Shown piece by piece: positions 8,795 through 18,160 of a stretch of DNA of 64,000 nucleotides. A model generated the notes under the pieces. That model was not told the origin of the DNA, ran no database searches, and worked only from the letters and a program-made list of their open reading frames with translations. Numbering within the stretch: position 1 is the stretch's first letter; each line of letters opens with the position of its first letter. The DNA comes from DATBSL01 sp964561785 (GTDB taxonomy: Bacteria; Acidobacteriota; Vicinamibacteria; Fen-336): positions 76,402 through 140,401 of the forward strand of contig CAZLRF010000003.1 in NCBI GenBank assembly GCA_964561785.1. Direction: 5' to 3'. Position numbers and translations under genes: made by a program.

Positions 8795-8795
<1 letters not shown>
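7563..8795 (+). CDS. lolC: Lipoprotein-releasing ABC permease, LolC/LolE family
   Basis: A 410-residue inner-membrane permease. It has an N-terminal helix (ISLISGVAVLGVAVGVMALLV), a large periplasmic MacB-like domain (about residues 45-260) and three C-terminal helices. The pattern EKHKDIAILVSMGAS after the second helix is characteristic of LolC/E and FtsX-type permeases. With LolD it should extract mature lipoproteins from the inner membrane and hand them to LolA. Only one permease gene is adjacent, so the transporter may be a homodimer (LolF-like) rather than LolCE. GTG is used as the start and the stop overlaps the lolD ATG (TGATG), indicating coupling. Confidence 0.88.
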
Positions 8796-9475
<680 letters not shown>

Positions 9476-9500
9476 GCGGCCGGCGGCGGCGGGCTGCGGG

Positions 9501-9519
9501 ATTGAGCTATGATTGAGCT
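9501..9519 (+). promoter_or_regulatory. Tandem 8-bp repeats overlapping the clpC -10 box
   Basis: ATTGAGCT occurs at 9501-9508 and 9512-9519, spaced one helical turn (11 bp). A -10-like TATGAT (9508-9513) lies in the first repeat and gap. No good -35 is visible. This arrangement suggests an operator for a stress regulator; it does not match the CtsR heptads I know. Confidence 0.4.
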
Positions 9520-9567
9520 TTGCCGGGGAGCCGTCGTCGCCCTGGCGCTTCCCGGGGTCGAGAGGGG

Positions 9568-11970
9568 ATGTTCGAGCGCTACACGGAGAGGGCGCGGCGG
9601 GTGATCTTCTTCGCCCGCTACGAGGCCAGCCAGCTGGGCAGCGCGGCGATCGAGACCGAGCACCTGCTGCTCGGCCTCATCCGCGAGGGCAAGGGGCTCA
9701 CCTCCCGTCTGTTCGCCAAGGGCCGCCTCTCGATGGAGCAGATCCGCAAGGACGTGGAGGGCCGGTCTCCCTTCCGGGAGAAGGTCTCGACGTCGCTCGA
9801 GGTCCCCCTCTCCGCCGAGTGCAAGCGGGTGCTCGCCCACGCCGCCGAGGAGGCGGAGCGGATGCTCCACAGCTACATCGGGACCGAGCACATCCTGCTC
9901 GGCCTGATGCGCGAGGAGCGCAGCGTCGCCGCCTCGATCCTCGCCGAGCGGGGGATGCGCCTCGCGGGGACCCGCGAGGACATCCTCTCCCTCCTCAACG
10001 AGAAGGCGAGCGCCGCGAAGGGGAAGGAGACCCCGCTGCTCTCCGAGTTCTCCCGGGACCTCACCGAGGCCGCGGCCAAGGGAGCCCTCGACCCCCTCGT
10101 CGGGCGCGACGACGAGCTCGAGCGCGTCGTGCAGGTCCTGTGCCGCCGCACCCGGAACAACCCCGTGCTCATCGGGGAGCCCGGGGTGGGCAAGACCGCG
10201 ATCGTCGAGGGGCTCGCGAACAAGATCGTCCAGGGAGACGTTCCCGTCTACCTCGCCGAGAAGAGGGTGCTGGCCCTCGACATCTCCCTGATCGTGGCCG
10301 GCACGAAGTACCGCGGGCAGTTCGAGGAGCGCCTGAAGACGATCATGAGGGAGCTCACCGAGACGCCCAACATCGTCATCTTCATCGACGAGCTGCACAC
10401 CCTCGTGGGCGCGGGGTCGGCGGAGGGCTCGCTCGACGCGGCGAACATCCTCAAGCCCGCGCTCTCCCGCGGCGAGATCCAGTGCATCGGGGCGACGACC
10501 CCCGCCGAGTACCGCAAGCACATCGAGAAGGACCGGGCCCTCGAGCGGAGGTTCCAGGCGGTCAAGGTCGCCTCCCCGAGCGAGGAGGAGACGGTCGAGA
10601 TCCTCCGCGGGGTCAAGGAGCGCTACGAGAAGTTCCACAACGTCCTCTACCTCGACGACGCGATCGAGGCCGCGGTCTACCAGTCGAGCCGCTACATCCC
10701 CGATCGCTTCCTCCCGGACAAGGCGATCGACCTCATGGACGAGGCGGGAAGCCGGGTGAAGCTGCGCGAGGCGGCGGTGGCCGTGCCCCTCGCCGAGGCG
10801 ACCGCGAGGGCGCGGGTCGTTCTCGATCCCGGCTCGGGGAGGAGCGGCTTCTTCCGCGACGACGAGGAGGAGCGGGGCCCCTCCCAGGTGCTCACCGAGC
10901 AGTGGACGCTCGGGGCGGAGGCGCACCAGGCGGTGACGAAGGCCGACATCGACGAGGTGGTCTCGCGCTGGACCGGGATCCCGATCACCGCGCTCAAGGA
11001 GGAGGAGTCGGAGAAGCTCCTGCGGATGGAGGAGGAGCTGCACCGGCGGATCGTCTCGCAGGAGGGCGCGATCAGCGCGGTGGCGCGGGCGATCCGGCGG
11101 ACCCGGGCCGGGCTCAAGAACCCCAACCGGCCGGTCGGGTCGTTCCTCTTCCTCGGCCCCACCGGGGTGGGCAAGACGGAGGTCGCGCGCGGCCTCGCCG
11201 CCTTCCTGTTCGGCTCCGAGCGCAACCTCGTGCGCTTCGACATGTCCGAGTACATGGAGAAGCACTCGGTCAGCAAGCTGATCGGCTCGCCCCCCGGCTA
11301 CGTGGGGCACGAGGAGGGCGGGCAGCTCACGGAGCGCGTGAAGCGCACCCCGTACTGCGTGGTCCTCCTCGACGAGATCGAGAAGGCGCACCCCGACACG
11401 TTCAACGTTCTCCTCCAGGTGTTCGAGGACGGCCGCCTCACCGACGGGCTCGGAAACGTCGTCGACTTCAAGAACACCCTCCTCATCATGACCTCGAACA
11501 TCGGGGCCCGCTTCATCGAGAAGAAGGGCCGCATGGGGTTCGCCGCGGGCGACCCCCGCGAGGCGGAGAGGACGACGAACGAGATGGTGATGGGCGAGGT
11601 CAAGCGGACCTTCAACCCGGAGTTCCTGAACCGCCTCGACGAGATCATCGTCTTCGACGCCCTGACCGACCAGGACCTCGCGAAGATCACGAGGCTCCTC
11701 GTCGAGCAGCTCAACCGCAACCTCGAGGGGCGGGGCATCACGATCTGCTTGCGGGACGAGGCGGTCGAATGGCTGCTGGCGAAGACGCTCGCCGACCGCA
11801 GCTACGGGGCCCGCCCGCTGCGGCGGGCGATCCAGCGGCACGTGGAGGACGCGCTGTCGGAGGCGTTCATCCGCGGTCGGCTCCGCGCCGGCCAGCGGAT
11901 CGAGGTGGGGGTCAAGGACGGGGGCCTGTGGTACGAGCAGGGCGAAGAGGGCGGAGCGTTGTCGTCGTGA
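9568..11970 (+). CDS. clpC: ClpC-type AAA+ unfoldase lacking a canonical middle domain
   Basis: An 800-residue double AAA+ ATPase that should unfold proteins for ClpP. It starts MFERYTERARRVIFFARYEA, the standard ClpC N-terminus, after AGAGGGG; an in-frame upstream ATG at 9520 is less likely. Two Clp_N repeats are followed by Walker A1 GEPGVGKT (Lys209) and Walker B1 VIFIDELHT (Asp274-Glu275). The second ATPase has Walker A2 GPTGVGKTE (Lys536) and Walker B2 VVLLDEIEKAHP (Asp602-Glu603). An MGF tripeptide at 656-658 sits where ClpC/ClpA carry the ClpP-docking loop. Between DEAGSRVKLRE and the second ATPase I see only an Ala- and acid-rich linker, not the UVR coiled-coil of normal ClpC. clpP is not in the window. 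Confidence 0.85.
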   Translation: MFERYTERARRVIFFARYEASQLGSAAIETEHLLLGLIREGKGLTSRLFAKGRLSMEQIRKDVEGRSPFREKVSTSLEVPLSAECKRVLAHAAEEAERMLHSYIGTEHILLGLMREERSVAASILAERGMRLAGTREDILSLLNEKASAAKGKETPLLSEFSRDLTEAAAKGALDPLVGRDDELERVVQVLCRRTRNNPVLIGEPGVGKTAIVEGLANKIVQGDVPVYLAEKRVLALDISLIVAGTKYRGQFEERLKTIMRELTETPNIVIFIDELHTLVGAGSAEGSLDAANILKPALSRGEIQCIGATTPAEYRKHIEKDRALERRFQAVKVASPSEEETVEILRGVKERYEKFHNVLYLDDAIEAAVYQSSRYIPDRFLPDKAIDLMDEAGSRVKLREAAVAVPLAEATARARVVLDPGSGRSGFFRDDEEERGPSQVLTEQWTLGAEAHQAVTKADIDEVVSRWTGIPITALKEEESEKLLRMEEELHRRIVSQEGAISAVARAIRRTRAGLKNPNRPVGSFLFLGPTGVGKTEVARGLAAFLFGSERNLVRFDMSEYMEKHSVSKLIGSPPGYVGHEEGGQLTERVKRTPYCVVLLDEIEKAHPDTFNVLLQVFEDGRLTDGLGNVVDFKNTLLIMTSNIGARFIEKKGRMGFAAGDPREAERTTNEMVMGEVKRTFNPEFLNRLDEIIVFDALTDQDLAKITRLLVEQLNRNLEGRGITICLRDEAVEWLLAKTLADRSYGARPLRRAIQRHVEDALSEAFIRGRLRAGQRIEVGVKDGGLWYEQGEEGGALSS

Positions 11971-14429
11971 GGGGGGCGCGGGCGGCGGTCCTGGGGGCGT
12001 GGCTCCTGTTCGCGGTTCCCGCGCCCGACGCGGAGGCGCAGGCGCCGGGGAGGGAGGGCGAGGCCGTCCCCGTCGTGGAGCGGGTGGAGATCGTCAACAA
12101 CCGCTACCTCCAGCGGGAGACGCTGCTCTACTACATCTCGACGAAGCCGGGCGACCCCTTCGACGAGCGCCGCCTGCGCGAGGACTTCAGGCGCCTGTGG
12201 GACACCGGCTTCCTCGAGGACCTCCAGGTCGAGGCGGTCGAGGGCGCCCGCGGCAAGGTCGTGCGCTTCCGGGTCACCGAGCGCAAGCGCATCCAGATCG
12301 TGGACTACCGCGGGAGCAAGGAGCTCTCGACGAGCACGATCGAGGAGGCGCTCAAGAAGGCCGACGCCGAGGTCAAGATCGACACGTTCTACGACCCGGC
12401 CAAGGCCCGCAAGGTCGAGGCGATCATCCGCGAGATGCTCAACCAGAAGGGGCGCCCCTTCGCGACGGTCAAGCACGAGGCGAAGACGATCGGCGGCGCG
12501 GGACAGCAGCTGTCGTTCATCATCGAGGACGGGCCCAAGGCCAAGGTCGCCGAGATCGTCTTCGAGGGCAACGAGGTCTACTCCGACGCGACCCTGCGCG
12601 GCAAGATGAAGAAGATCAAGGAGCCCGGCTTCTTCAACCTGAGCTGGCTCGGGGGCAAGACCACCTACACCGAGGACAAGTGGCTGGGGGGGGAGGACGA
12701 CCCCCGCGGCGACCGCGGCCGCATCGAGGACTTCTACCTCGACCACGGCTACGTCACGGCCCGGGTGGGACAGCCCCGCGTCACCTACACCGACAAGCCA
12801 GGCGCCTCGAAGAAGAAGCCGGTCAAGCTCGCGCGGCTCGAGATCCCGATCACCGAGGGCGAGCAGTACCGGATGGGCGAGATGAAGTTCGAGGGCCTGA
12901 CCGTCCTGCGGGAGGACTTCGTCCGCGGCTTCTTCAAGATGACGCCGGGCGACGTCTACAACGACTCGAAGTTCAAGAAGGCCTACGAGAAGCTGCGCGA
13001 CGTCTACGGCAGCCTCGGGTACTTCCAGTGGACGGGGAGCACGCAGAGAAAGCCCGACCCCGAGCGCAAGGTGGTCGACGTCACCGTGCGCATGGAGGAG
13101 GACAAGCAGTACTTCGTCGGCAAGATCGAGTTCACCGGGAACGACTCGACCCGGGACAAGGTCATCCGCCGCGAGATCTACATGAACGAGGGCGAGGTGT
13201 TCAACACCGAGGCCCTCAAGATGTCGATCAAGCGCGTGAACCAGCTCGGCTACTTCAAGCAGATGGAGGGCGCGCCCGACATTCGGCCGAGCGAAGGCGC
13301 GGACAACAAGGTCGACATCACGTTCAAGGTCGAGGAGCAGAACCGCAACCAGTTCACGTTCGGCGGCGGCGTGTCCGGGCTCGAGGGGACCTTCATCAAC
13401 GCGAGCTTCTCGACCACGAACTTCCTCGGGGCGGGCGAGACCTTCCAGATCTACGTCCAGAGCGGCAAGCGCACGAAGAACTACTCGCTCTCGGTGAGCG
13501 AGCCGTACTTCCTCGACCGGCCGATCACGGCGGGGATCGACGTCTTCCGACGCAAGATCACCTACCCGCCCTACTACGCCAGCGTCGGCTACTCGCAGGA
13601 GAGCACGGGGACGAGCCTCGTGACCGGCTTCCTCGTCGGGAAGTGGTCCCGGGCCTTCCTCAACTACACCTACGAGGTCATCAAGATCGACGAGGTCGAC
13701 GCGAGCGAGTTCGCGGACGACCCCTACTACAACCTCGGCCTCGGCGGCCTCGGGTACGGGTACGGCTTCGGCGGCTTCGACCCGACCCTCTTCGGCGACT
13801 TCGGGGAGCGCAAGGAGAGCCGCATCACCCCGAACTTCGTCTACAACACGGTCGACAACCCCTGGACGCCCCGCTCGGGCATGCGGCACACCGCGACGAT
13901 GGTGTTCGCGGGCGGCCCCCTCGGCGGCACCGTGAGCTACCTCCGGCCGAACCTCGAGGCGATCGTCTACGTCCCGGTGGGGCGGAAGATGTCGCTCGGG
14001 ATGCGCGCGGAGGCCGCCCTCATCCACCCCTACGGCGACACCCAGGTCCTGCCGTGGTACCAGCGCTACTTCCTCGGCGGCGAGACCCAGGTGCGGGGCT
14101 ACGACATCCGCACGATCGGCCCCACGAACTCGCAGGGACGCATCCTCGGGGGGAACAAGTTCGGGCTGTTCAACGCGGAGTATTACTTCGACGTCTTCGG
14201 CCCGCTGCGCGCCCTGCTGTTCTTCGACGCCGGCCAGGCGTTCCTCGAGGGGCAGCCGATCCGCCTCGAGGACTTCCGGGTGTCGACCGGGGCCGAGCTG
14301 CGCTTCATCATGCCCGTCCTCAACGTCCCGTTCCGCCTCATCTACGCCATCAACCCGAACCGCTCGGAGCTCGAGAAGCTCTACGTGCCGTACACGACGT
14401 TCAAGTTCGCCGTCGGCACCACCTTCTAA
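11967..14429 (+). CDS. bamA: Outer membrane protein assembly factor BamA
   Basis: An 820-residue Omp85 protein that folds beta-barrel proteins into the outer membrane. GTG 11967 overlaps the clpC stop and gives the signal peptide MRGARAAVLGAWLLFAVPAP. Five POTRA-like repeats follow (about residues 28-430), beginning VERVEIVNNRYLQRETLL and ending with VDITFKVEEQNRNQFTFGGG. The C-terminal barrel contains QVRGYDIR near residue 710, the lid-lock RGY/F motif of Omp85 proteins, and ends in TTF, the aromatic C-terminus needed for barrel recognition. ompH follows after 9 nt. POTRA 3 contains a Lys/Gly-rich stretch (LGGKTTYTEDKWLGGEDD) that looks longer than usual. Confidence 0.93.
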   Translation: MRGARAAVLGAWLLFAVPAPDAEAQAPGREGEAVPVVERVEIVNNRYLQRETLLYYISTKPGDPFDERRLREDFRRLWDTGFLEDLQVEAVEGARGKVVRFRVTERKRIQIVDYRGSKELSTSTIEEALKKADAEVKIDTFYDPAKARKVEAIIREMLNQKGRPFATVKHEAKTIGGAGQQLSFIIEDGPKAKVAEIVFEGNEVYSDATLRGKMKKIKEPGFFNLSWLGGKTTYTEDKWLGGEDDPRGDRGRIEDFYLDHGYVTARVGQPRVTYTDKPGASKKKPVKLARLEIPITEGEQYRMGEMKFEGLTVLREDFVRGFFKMTPGDVYNDSKFKKAYEKLRDVYGSLGYFQWTGSTQRKPDPERKVVDVTVRMEEDKQYFVGKIEFTGNDSTRDKVIRREIYMNEGEVFNTEALKMSIKRVNQLGYFKQMEGAPDIRPSEGADNKVDITFKVEEQNRNQFTFGGGVSGLEGTFINASFSTTNFLGAGETFQIYVQSGKRTKNYSLSVSEPYFLDRPITAGIDVFRRKITYPPYYASVGYSQESTGTSLVTGFLVGKWSRAFLNYTYEVIKIDEVDASEFADDPYYNLGLGGLGYGYGFGGFDPTLFGDFGERKESRITPNFVYNTVDNPWTPRSGMRHTATMVFAGGPLGGTVSYLRPNLEAIVYVPVGRKMSLGMRAEAALIHPYGDTQVLPWYQRYFLGGETQVRGYDIRTIGPTNSQGRILGGNKFGLFNAEYYFDVFGPLRALLFFDAGQAFLEGQPIRLEDFRVSTGAELRFIMPVLNVPFRLIYAINPNRSELEKLYVPYTTFKFAVGTTF

Positions 14430-14438
14430 GGAGAAGAC

Positions 14439-15035
14439 ATGAGAAAGACGTTCGCCACCGGCCTCCTCGCCGCGCTCTGCGTCCCGGGAGCGGCCCTCGC
14501 CCAGGAGGCCACCGCCCGCTCCCCCCGCGTCGCCGTGATCGACATGGCGAGGGTCTCCGCGGAGAGCCTGCTCGGCAAGGGCTACGCCGCCCAGCTCGAG
14601 AAGCTCCAGACCGACATCAACGCGGAGGCCACGAAGAAGCAGACCGAGCTCGGGAAGCTCGACGCGGCCATCAAGACGCTCCAGGAGGAGCTCGAGAAGC
14701 AGGGATCGGTGCTCAGCCAGGAGGCGCGGGACAAGAAGCAGCAGGAGATCGTGCGCAAGACCCGGGATCGCCAGGCGTTCCTCGAGGACGGCCAGGCGGA
14801 GATCAACCGCATGCGTGAGCGCGCCCAGCAGCAGGCGCAGTCGATCAACAACGAGTTCCAGCTCAAGGTCCGGCCGATCGTCGAGCAGGTGGCGAAGGAG
14901 AAGGGCTACGACCTCGTCCTCGACGCGCAGGTCGCCTACACGATCAACCGCGACTTCGACCTCACCCGCGACGTGATCGTCAAGGCGGACGAGGCGGAGA
15001 AGGCGAAGCCCGCGGCGGCGGCGCCGAAGCCGTAG
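14439..15035 (+). CDS. OmpH/Skp-like periplasmic chaperone
   Basis: A 198-residue exported protein with signal peptide MRKTFATGLLAALCVPGAAL. RVAVIDMARVSAESLLGKGY is the conserved OmpH/Skp start. The middle is a long Gln/Glu/Lys-rich coiled coil (about residues 50-145), which forms the tentacles that hold unfolded outer-membrane proteins. The end (YDLVLDAQVAYTI) returns to the body domain. A start motif GGAG precedes the ATG. Position directly after bamA is the usual context for skp. A short Ala/Lys/Pro tail ends the protein. Confidence 0.88.
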   Translation: MRKTFATGLLAALCVPGAALAQEATARSPRVAVIDMARVSAESLLGKGYAAQLEKLQTDINAEATKKQTELGKLDAAIKTLQEELEKQGSVLSQEARDKKQQEIVRKTRDRQAFLEDGQAEINRMRERAQQQAQSINNEFQLKVRPIVEQVAKEKGYDLVLDAQVAYTINRDFDLTRDVIVKADEAEKAKPAAAAPKP

Positions 15036-15061
15036 GGACCGCGCCGCGCGGCGGGGCGGGA

Positions 15062-15083
15062 CGGGGGCGCTCGGCCGCCCCCG
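15062..15083 (+). other. Strong GC hairpin between ompH and fabZ-lpxA
   Basis: CGGGGGCG (15062-15069), a 6-nt loop and CGCCCCCG (15076-15083) form a perfect 8-bp stem. There is no long T-tract (only TTT about 25 nt later), so it could be a weak attenuator or an mRNA-stabilising structure. Confidence 0.4.
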
Positions 15084-15117
15084 CTCGCACCGCCCCCGCG
15101 GGCCCCTTTGCCCACGC

Positions 15118-16371
15118 ATGAGCTCCGGCGAGATCGGCCGGCTCGTCCGCCAGATCCCCACCCAGTACCCGTTCGTCCTCGTCGACCGCATCCTCGAGCA
15201 CGACCCCCGGGGACGGCTCGTGGCGGCGAAGAGCGTGACGGGGAGCGAGGACTTCTTCGCCGGGCACTTCCCGTCCCAGCCGGTCATGCCCGGCGTCCTC
15301 ATCCTCGAGGCGCTCGCCCAGGCCGCGGGGATCTGGATCTTGAAGGCCGCGCGCGAGCCGCGGCGGGTCGAGATCCGGGTCGTGGGCTTCGACGACACGA
15401 AGTTCCGCCGGCCGGTCGTGCCCGGCGACCAGCTCCGCCTCGAGGTCGAGCTCGTGCACCGGCGGGGCGACCTCGTGCGCTTCCGCGGCGAGGTGAAGGT
15501 GGGCGGCTCGCGCGCGGCCGAGGCCCGGCTGCTCCTGCAGGTCGCCCAGCTCCCCGAGCCCGACGTCGACCCTCTGGCCCGCGTCGCGAAGGGCGCGGTG
15601 CTCGAGCCCGGGGTGAGGGTCGGCCCGTTCTGCCTGGTCGGCGAGGGAGTGCGCCTCGGGCGGGGCACCCGGCTCGAGTCGCACGTCGTGATCGAGGGGG
15701 ACACCCGGGTCGGAGAGGGCAACCGCTTCTTCCCCTTCTGCTCCGTAGGCCTCGTGCCGCAGGACCTCAAGTACCGGGGCGAGCCCACGCGGGTGGAGAT
15801 CGGCGACCGCAACGTCTTCCGGGAGGGCACGACCGTCCACCGGGGCACCGCGGGAGGCGGGGGAGTGACCCGCATCGGGTCCGACAACCTGCTCATGGCG
15901 CAGGCGCACGTGGCCCACGACTGCGCCGTGGGCAGCCACGTGATCCTCGCGAACGGCTCCGCCCTCTCCGGCCACGTGGAGGTGCAGGACCACGCGACGC
16001 TCGGCGGTTTCTCCGGCGTGCACCAGTTCTGCCGGGTGGGCGCCCACTCGTTCATGGGCGGGGCGACGATCGCCAGCCGCGACGTGGCCCCCTTCTCGCT
16101 GACCGTCGGGAACCGCGCCCACCTGTTCGGCCCCAACCTCGTGGGCCTGCGACGGCGGGGCTTTGCCCCGGAGAGGATCGACGCCTTGCGCCACGCCTTC
16201 CGCGTCCTCTCGTCGCCCGGCCTCACGCCGGCCGAGGCTGTGCGGCGGCTGGAGGCGGAGGGCCCCCTCACCGACGAGGTCCGGCAGCTCGTCGAGTTCG
16301 TGCGCTCCTCGCGTCGCGGCGTCATCCTGCAGCGGCGCGGGAGGGGGGCGAGCAGCGGGGACGGGGAGTGA
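15118..16371 (+). CDS. FabZ-LpxA fusion: hydroxyacyl-ACP dehydratase + UDP-GlcNAc acyltransferase
   Basis: One 417-residue frame joins two normally separate enzymes. Residues 1-141 are FabZ: GHFPSQPVMPG with His50 and Glu64 (LILEALAQAAG), which dehydrate 3-hydroxyacyl-ACP. Residues about 150-417 are LpxA: hexapeptide turns, AQAHVAHDC with the catalytic His267 (second His), and the C-terminal signature GVHQFCRVGAHSFMGG followed by NLVGLRRRGF. LpxA transfers a 3-hydroxyacyl chain to UDP-GlcNAc in lipid A synthesis, so both domains compete for 3-hydroxyacyl-ACP. The linker around residues 142-150 is short (QLPEPDVDP). I see no stop or frameshift. lpxD, normally between skp and fabZ, is absent here. 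Confidence 0.9.
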   Translation: MSSGEIGRLVRQIPTQYPFVLVDRILEHDPRGRLVAAKSVTGSEDFFAGHFPSQPVMPGVLILEALAQAAGIWILKAAREPRRVEIRVVGFDDTKFRRPVVPGDQLRLEVELVHRRGDLVRFRGEVKVGGSRAAEARLLLQVAQLPEPDVDPLARVAKGAVLEPGVRVGPFCLVGEGVRLGRGTRLESHVVIEGDTRVGEGNRFFPFCSVGLVPQDLKYRGEPTRVEIGDRNVFREGTTVHRGTAGGGGVTRIGSDNLLMAQAHVAHDCAVGSHVILANGSALSGHVEVQDHATLGGFSGVHQFCRVGAHSFMGGATIASRDVAPFSLTVGNRAHLFGPNLVGLRRRGFAPERIDALRHAFRVLSSPGLTPAEAVRRLEAEGPLTDEVRQLVEFVRSSRRGVILQRRGRGASSGDGE

Positions 16372-16381
16372 GCGGGAGAGG

Positions 16382-17218
16382 ATGAGCCCGACGCCCCTCG
16401 GCCTCATCGCCGGCAACGGCCGCTTCCCGTTCCTCGCCGCGGCGGGGGCACGGCGCGCCGGGCGGCGCGTCGTGGCCCTCGCGCTGCGCGAGGAGACCTC
16501 GCCCGAGCTCGAGCGCGAGGTCGACGAGCTCCACTGGATCGGCCTCGGCCAGCTCGGCCGGGGCATCGCGCTCCTCCAGAGGGCGGGGGCGCGCGAGGCC
16601 GTGATGGCGGGGCAGGTGAAGCACCGCCAGATCTTCTCGGGGGTCGTGCCCGACCTGAAGATGATGGGGGTGCTGGCCCGGCTCGCCTTCCAGAACACCG
16701 ACAGCCTCATCGGGGGCGTCGCGGACGCGCTCGCCCGCGAGGGGATCACGCTCCTGCCCTCGACGGCGTTCCTCGAGGACCAGCTCGCCTCCGTCGGGCC
16801 GATGACGAGCCGCCGGCCCTCGCGGGACGAGCGGCGGGACGTCGAGTACGGCGAGGCGGTCGCGCGCGCGCTGGCGGGGATGGACCTCGGGCAGACCGCG
16901 GTGGTCAAGGACCGGGCAGCGGTGGCCCTCGAGGCGATGGAGGGGACGGACGAGACCATCCGGCGCGCGGGCCGCATCGCGGGGCCGGGGGCCACGGTCG
17001 TGAAGGTCTCGAAGCCCTCGCAGGACATGCGCTTCGACGTGCCGGTCGTGGGAGAGGGGACCCTCGAGGCGATGGCGGAGGCGGGGGCGCGGGCGCTCGC
17101 CGTCGACGCGGGACGCACGCTGATGATCGATCGCCCGGCGTTCCTGGCGCGGGCCGAACGGCAGGGGGTGGCAGTCCTGGGCCTCGACCCCTCCCGGGGG
17201 GAGAAGGGACGAGAGTGA
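16382..17218 (+). CDS. lpxI: UDP-2,3-diacylglucosamine diphosphatase LpxI
   Basis: A 278-residue member of the LpxI family, which replaces LpxH in many non-enteric bacteria and cleaves UDP-2,3-diacylglucosamine to lipid X. It starts PLGLIAGNGRFPFLAA, the hallmark LpxI N-terminus, and contains GQVKHRQIFSG, NTDSLIGGVADALAREGI and the C-terminal PSQDMRFDVPVVGEGT, all conserved in the family. It is 10 nt after the lpxA fusion and its TGA overlaps the GTG of the next gene (GTGA). Presence of LpxI and LpxA supports a true lipid A pathway; lpxB and lpxD must lie elsewhere. Confidence 0.92.
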   Translation: MSPTPLGLIAGNGRFPFLAAAGARRAGRRVVALALREETSPELEREVDELHWIGLGQLGRGIALLQRAGAREAVMAGQVKHRQIFSGVVPDLKMMGVLARLAFQNTDSLIGGVADALAREGITLLPSTAFLEDQLASVGPMTSRRPSRDERRDVEYGEAVARALAGMDLGQTAVVKDRAAVALEAMEGTDETIRRAGRIAGPGATVVKVSKPSQDMRFDVPVVGEGTLEAMAEAGARALAVDAGRTLMIDRPAFLARAERQGVAVLGLDPSRGEKGRE

Positions 17219-18150
17219 GCGGGGAGCTGCGGGCGGGCGTGGTGGGGGTCGGGGCGCTCGGACGCCAGCACGCCCGCGTCTGGGCCGGGCTGCCGGGGGC
17301 GCGGCTCGTGGGCGTGGTGGACCTCGACCCGCTCCGGGCGGCGTCCGTGGCCGCCGAGCACGGCGGGCGGGCGTTCGAGGGGCTCGACGAGCTGCTCCGG
17401 GAGGTCGACGCGGTCTCGGTCGCCGTCCCGACCGTGGACCACCACCGCGTCGCCCGGCAGGCGATCGAGTCGGGGCGCGCCGTGCTTCTCGAAAAGCCCA
17501 TGACCGCGACCGTCGAGGAGGCCGACGATCTCATCGCCCTCTCCGGCGGGCGGGGGGTCGCGCTCCAGGTCGGGCACATCGAGCGCTTCAACCCCGCGAC
17601 GGCCGCGCTGCTCTCGGCGGGCCGGGGGGCCCGGTTCGTCGAGGTCCACCGTCTCGGCTCGTTCTCCGCGCGCTCGCTCGACGTCGACGTGGTCCTCGAC
17701 CTGATGATCCACGACCTCGACATCGTCCTCGCCCTCGACGGCAGCGAGCCGGTCCAGATCGAGGCGGTCGGCGTCCCCGTCCTCACCCCGCGGGTGGACA
17801 TCGCCAACGCCCGGCTGCGCTTCGCCTCGGGGCTCATCGCCAACCTCACGGCGAGCCGGGTGTCGCTCGAGAAGGTGCGCAAGTTCCGGGTCTTCGCGCC
17901 CCGCACGTACGTCTCCGCCGACTTCACCGCGCGCGAGGCCCAGGTCTTCAGGCTCGAGACCGACGAGGCGGGGCGGCCGCGGATCGCCTCGGAGCGGCGG
18001 GGGGCCCCTGATCGGGAGCCACTGCGCCTGCAGATCGAGGCCTTCGCCCGGGTCGTCCGCGAGGGCTCGACCCCGCTCGTGCCGGGGCCGGAGGGCCGCC
18101 GGGCCCTGGCCCTGGCCCACGCCGTCCTGGGCCGGATCGCCGAGGCCTGA
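17215..18150 (+). CDS. Gfo/Idh/MocA family oxidoreductase in a lipid A operon
   Basis: A 311-residue NAD(P)-dependent oxidoreductase. The Rossmann motif is GVGALGRQH (from residue 11) and the EKP motif is Glu93-Lys94-Pro95. HDLDIVL-type sequence (LMIHDLDIVLALDG) supplies the conserved His-Asp pair near the active site. It overlaps lpxI by the GTGA quadruplet, so it is expressed with lipid A genes. In some bacteria a Gfo/Idh enzyme, GnnA, oxidises the 3-OH of UDP-GlcNAc to start synthesis of 3-amino lipid A, working with the aminotransferase GnnB. No GnnB is here, so that role is only a hypothesis. Many genomes carry a Gfo/Idh gene at this spot without known function. Confidence 0.85.
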   Translation: MSGELRAGVVGVGALGRQHARVWAGLPGARLVGVVDLDPLRAASVAAEHGGRAFEGLDELLREVDAVSVAVPTVDHHRVARQAIESGRAVLLEKPMTATVEEADDLIALSGGRGVALQVGHIERFNPATAALLSAGRGARFVEVHRLGSFSARSLDVDVVLDLMIHDLDIVLALDGSEPVQIEAVGVPVLTPRVDIANARLRFASGLIANLTASRVSLEKVRKFRVFAPRTYVSADFTAREAQVFRLETDEAGRPRIASERRGAPDREPLRLQIEAFARVVREGSTPLVPGPEGRRALALAHAVLGRIAEA

Positions 18151-18160
18151 AGGGCCGCAA

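Noticed and set aside
11802..16325. A very long minus-strand open frame across bamA, ompH and lpxA
   Set aside because: It is antisense to well-supported genes, with Leu/Glu/Arg-rich composition typical of reverse GC codons.
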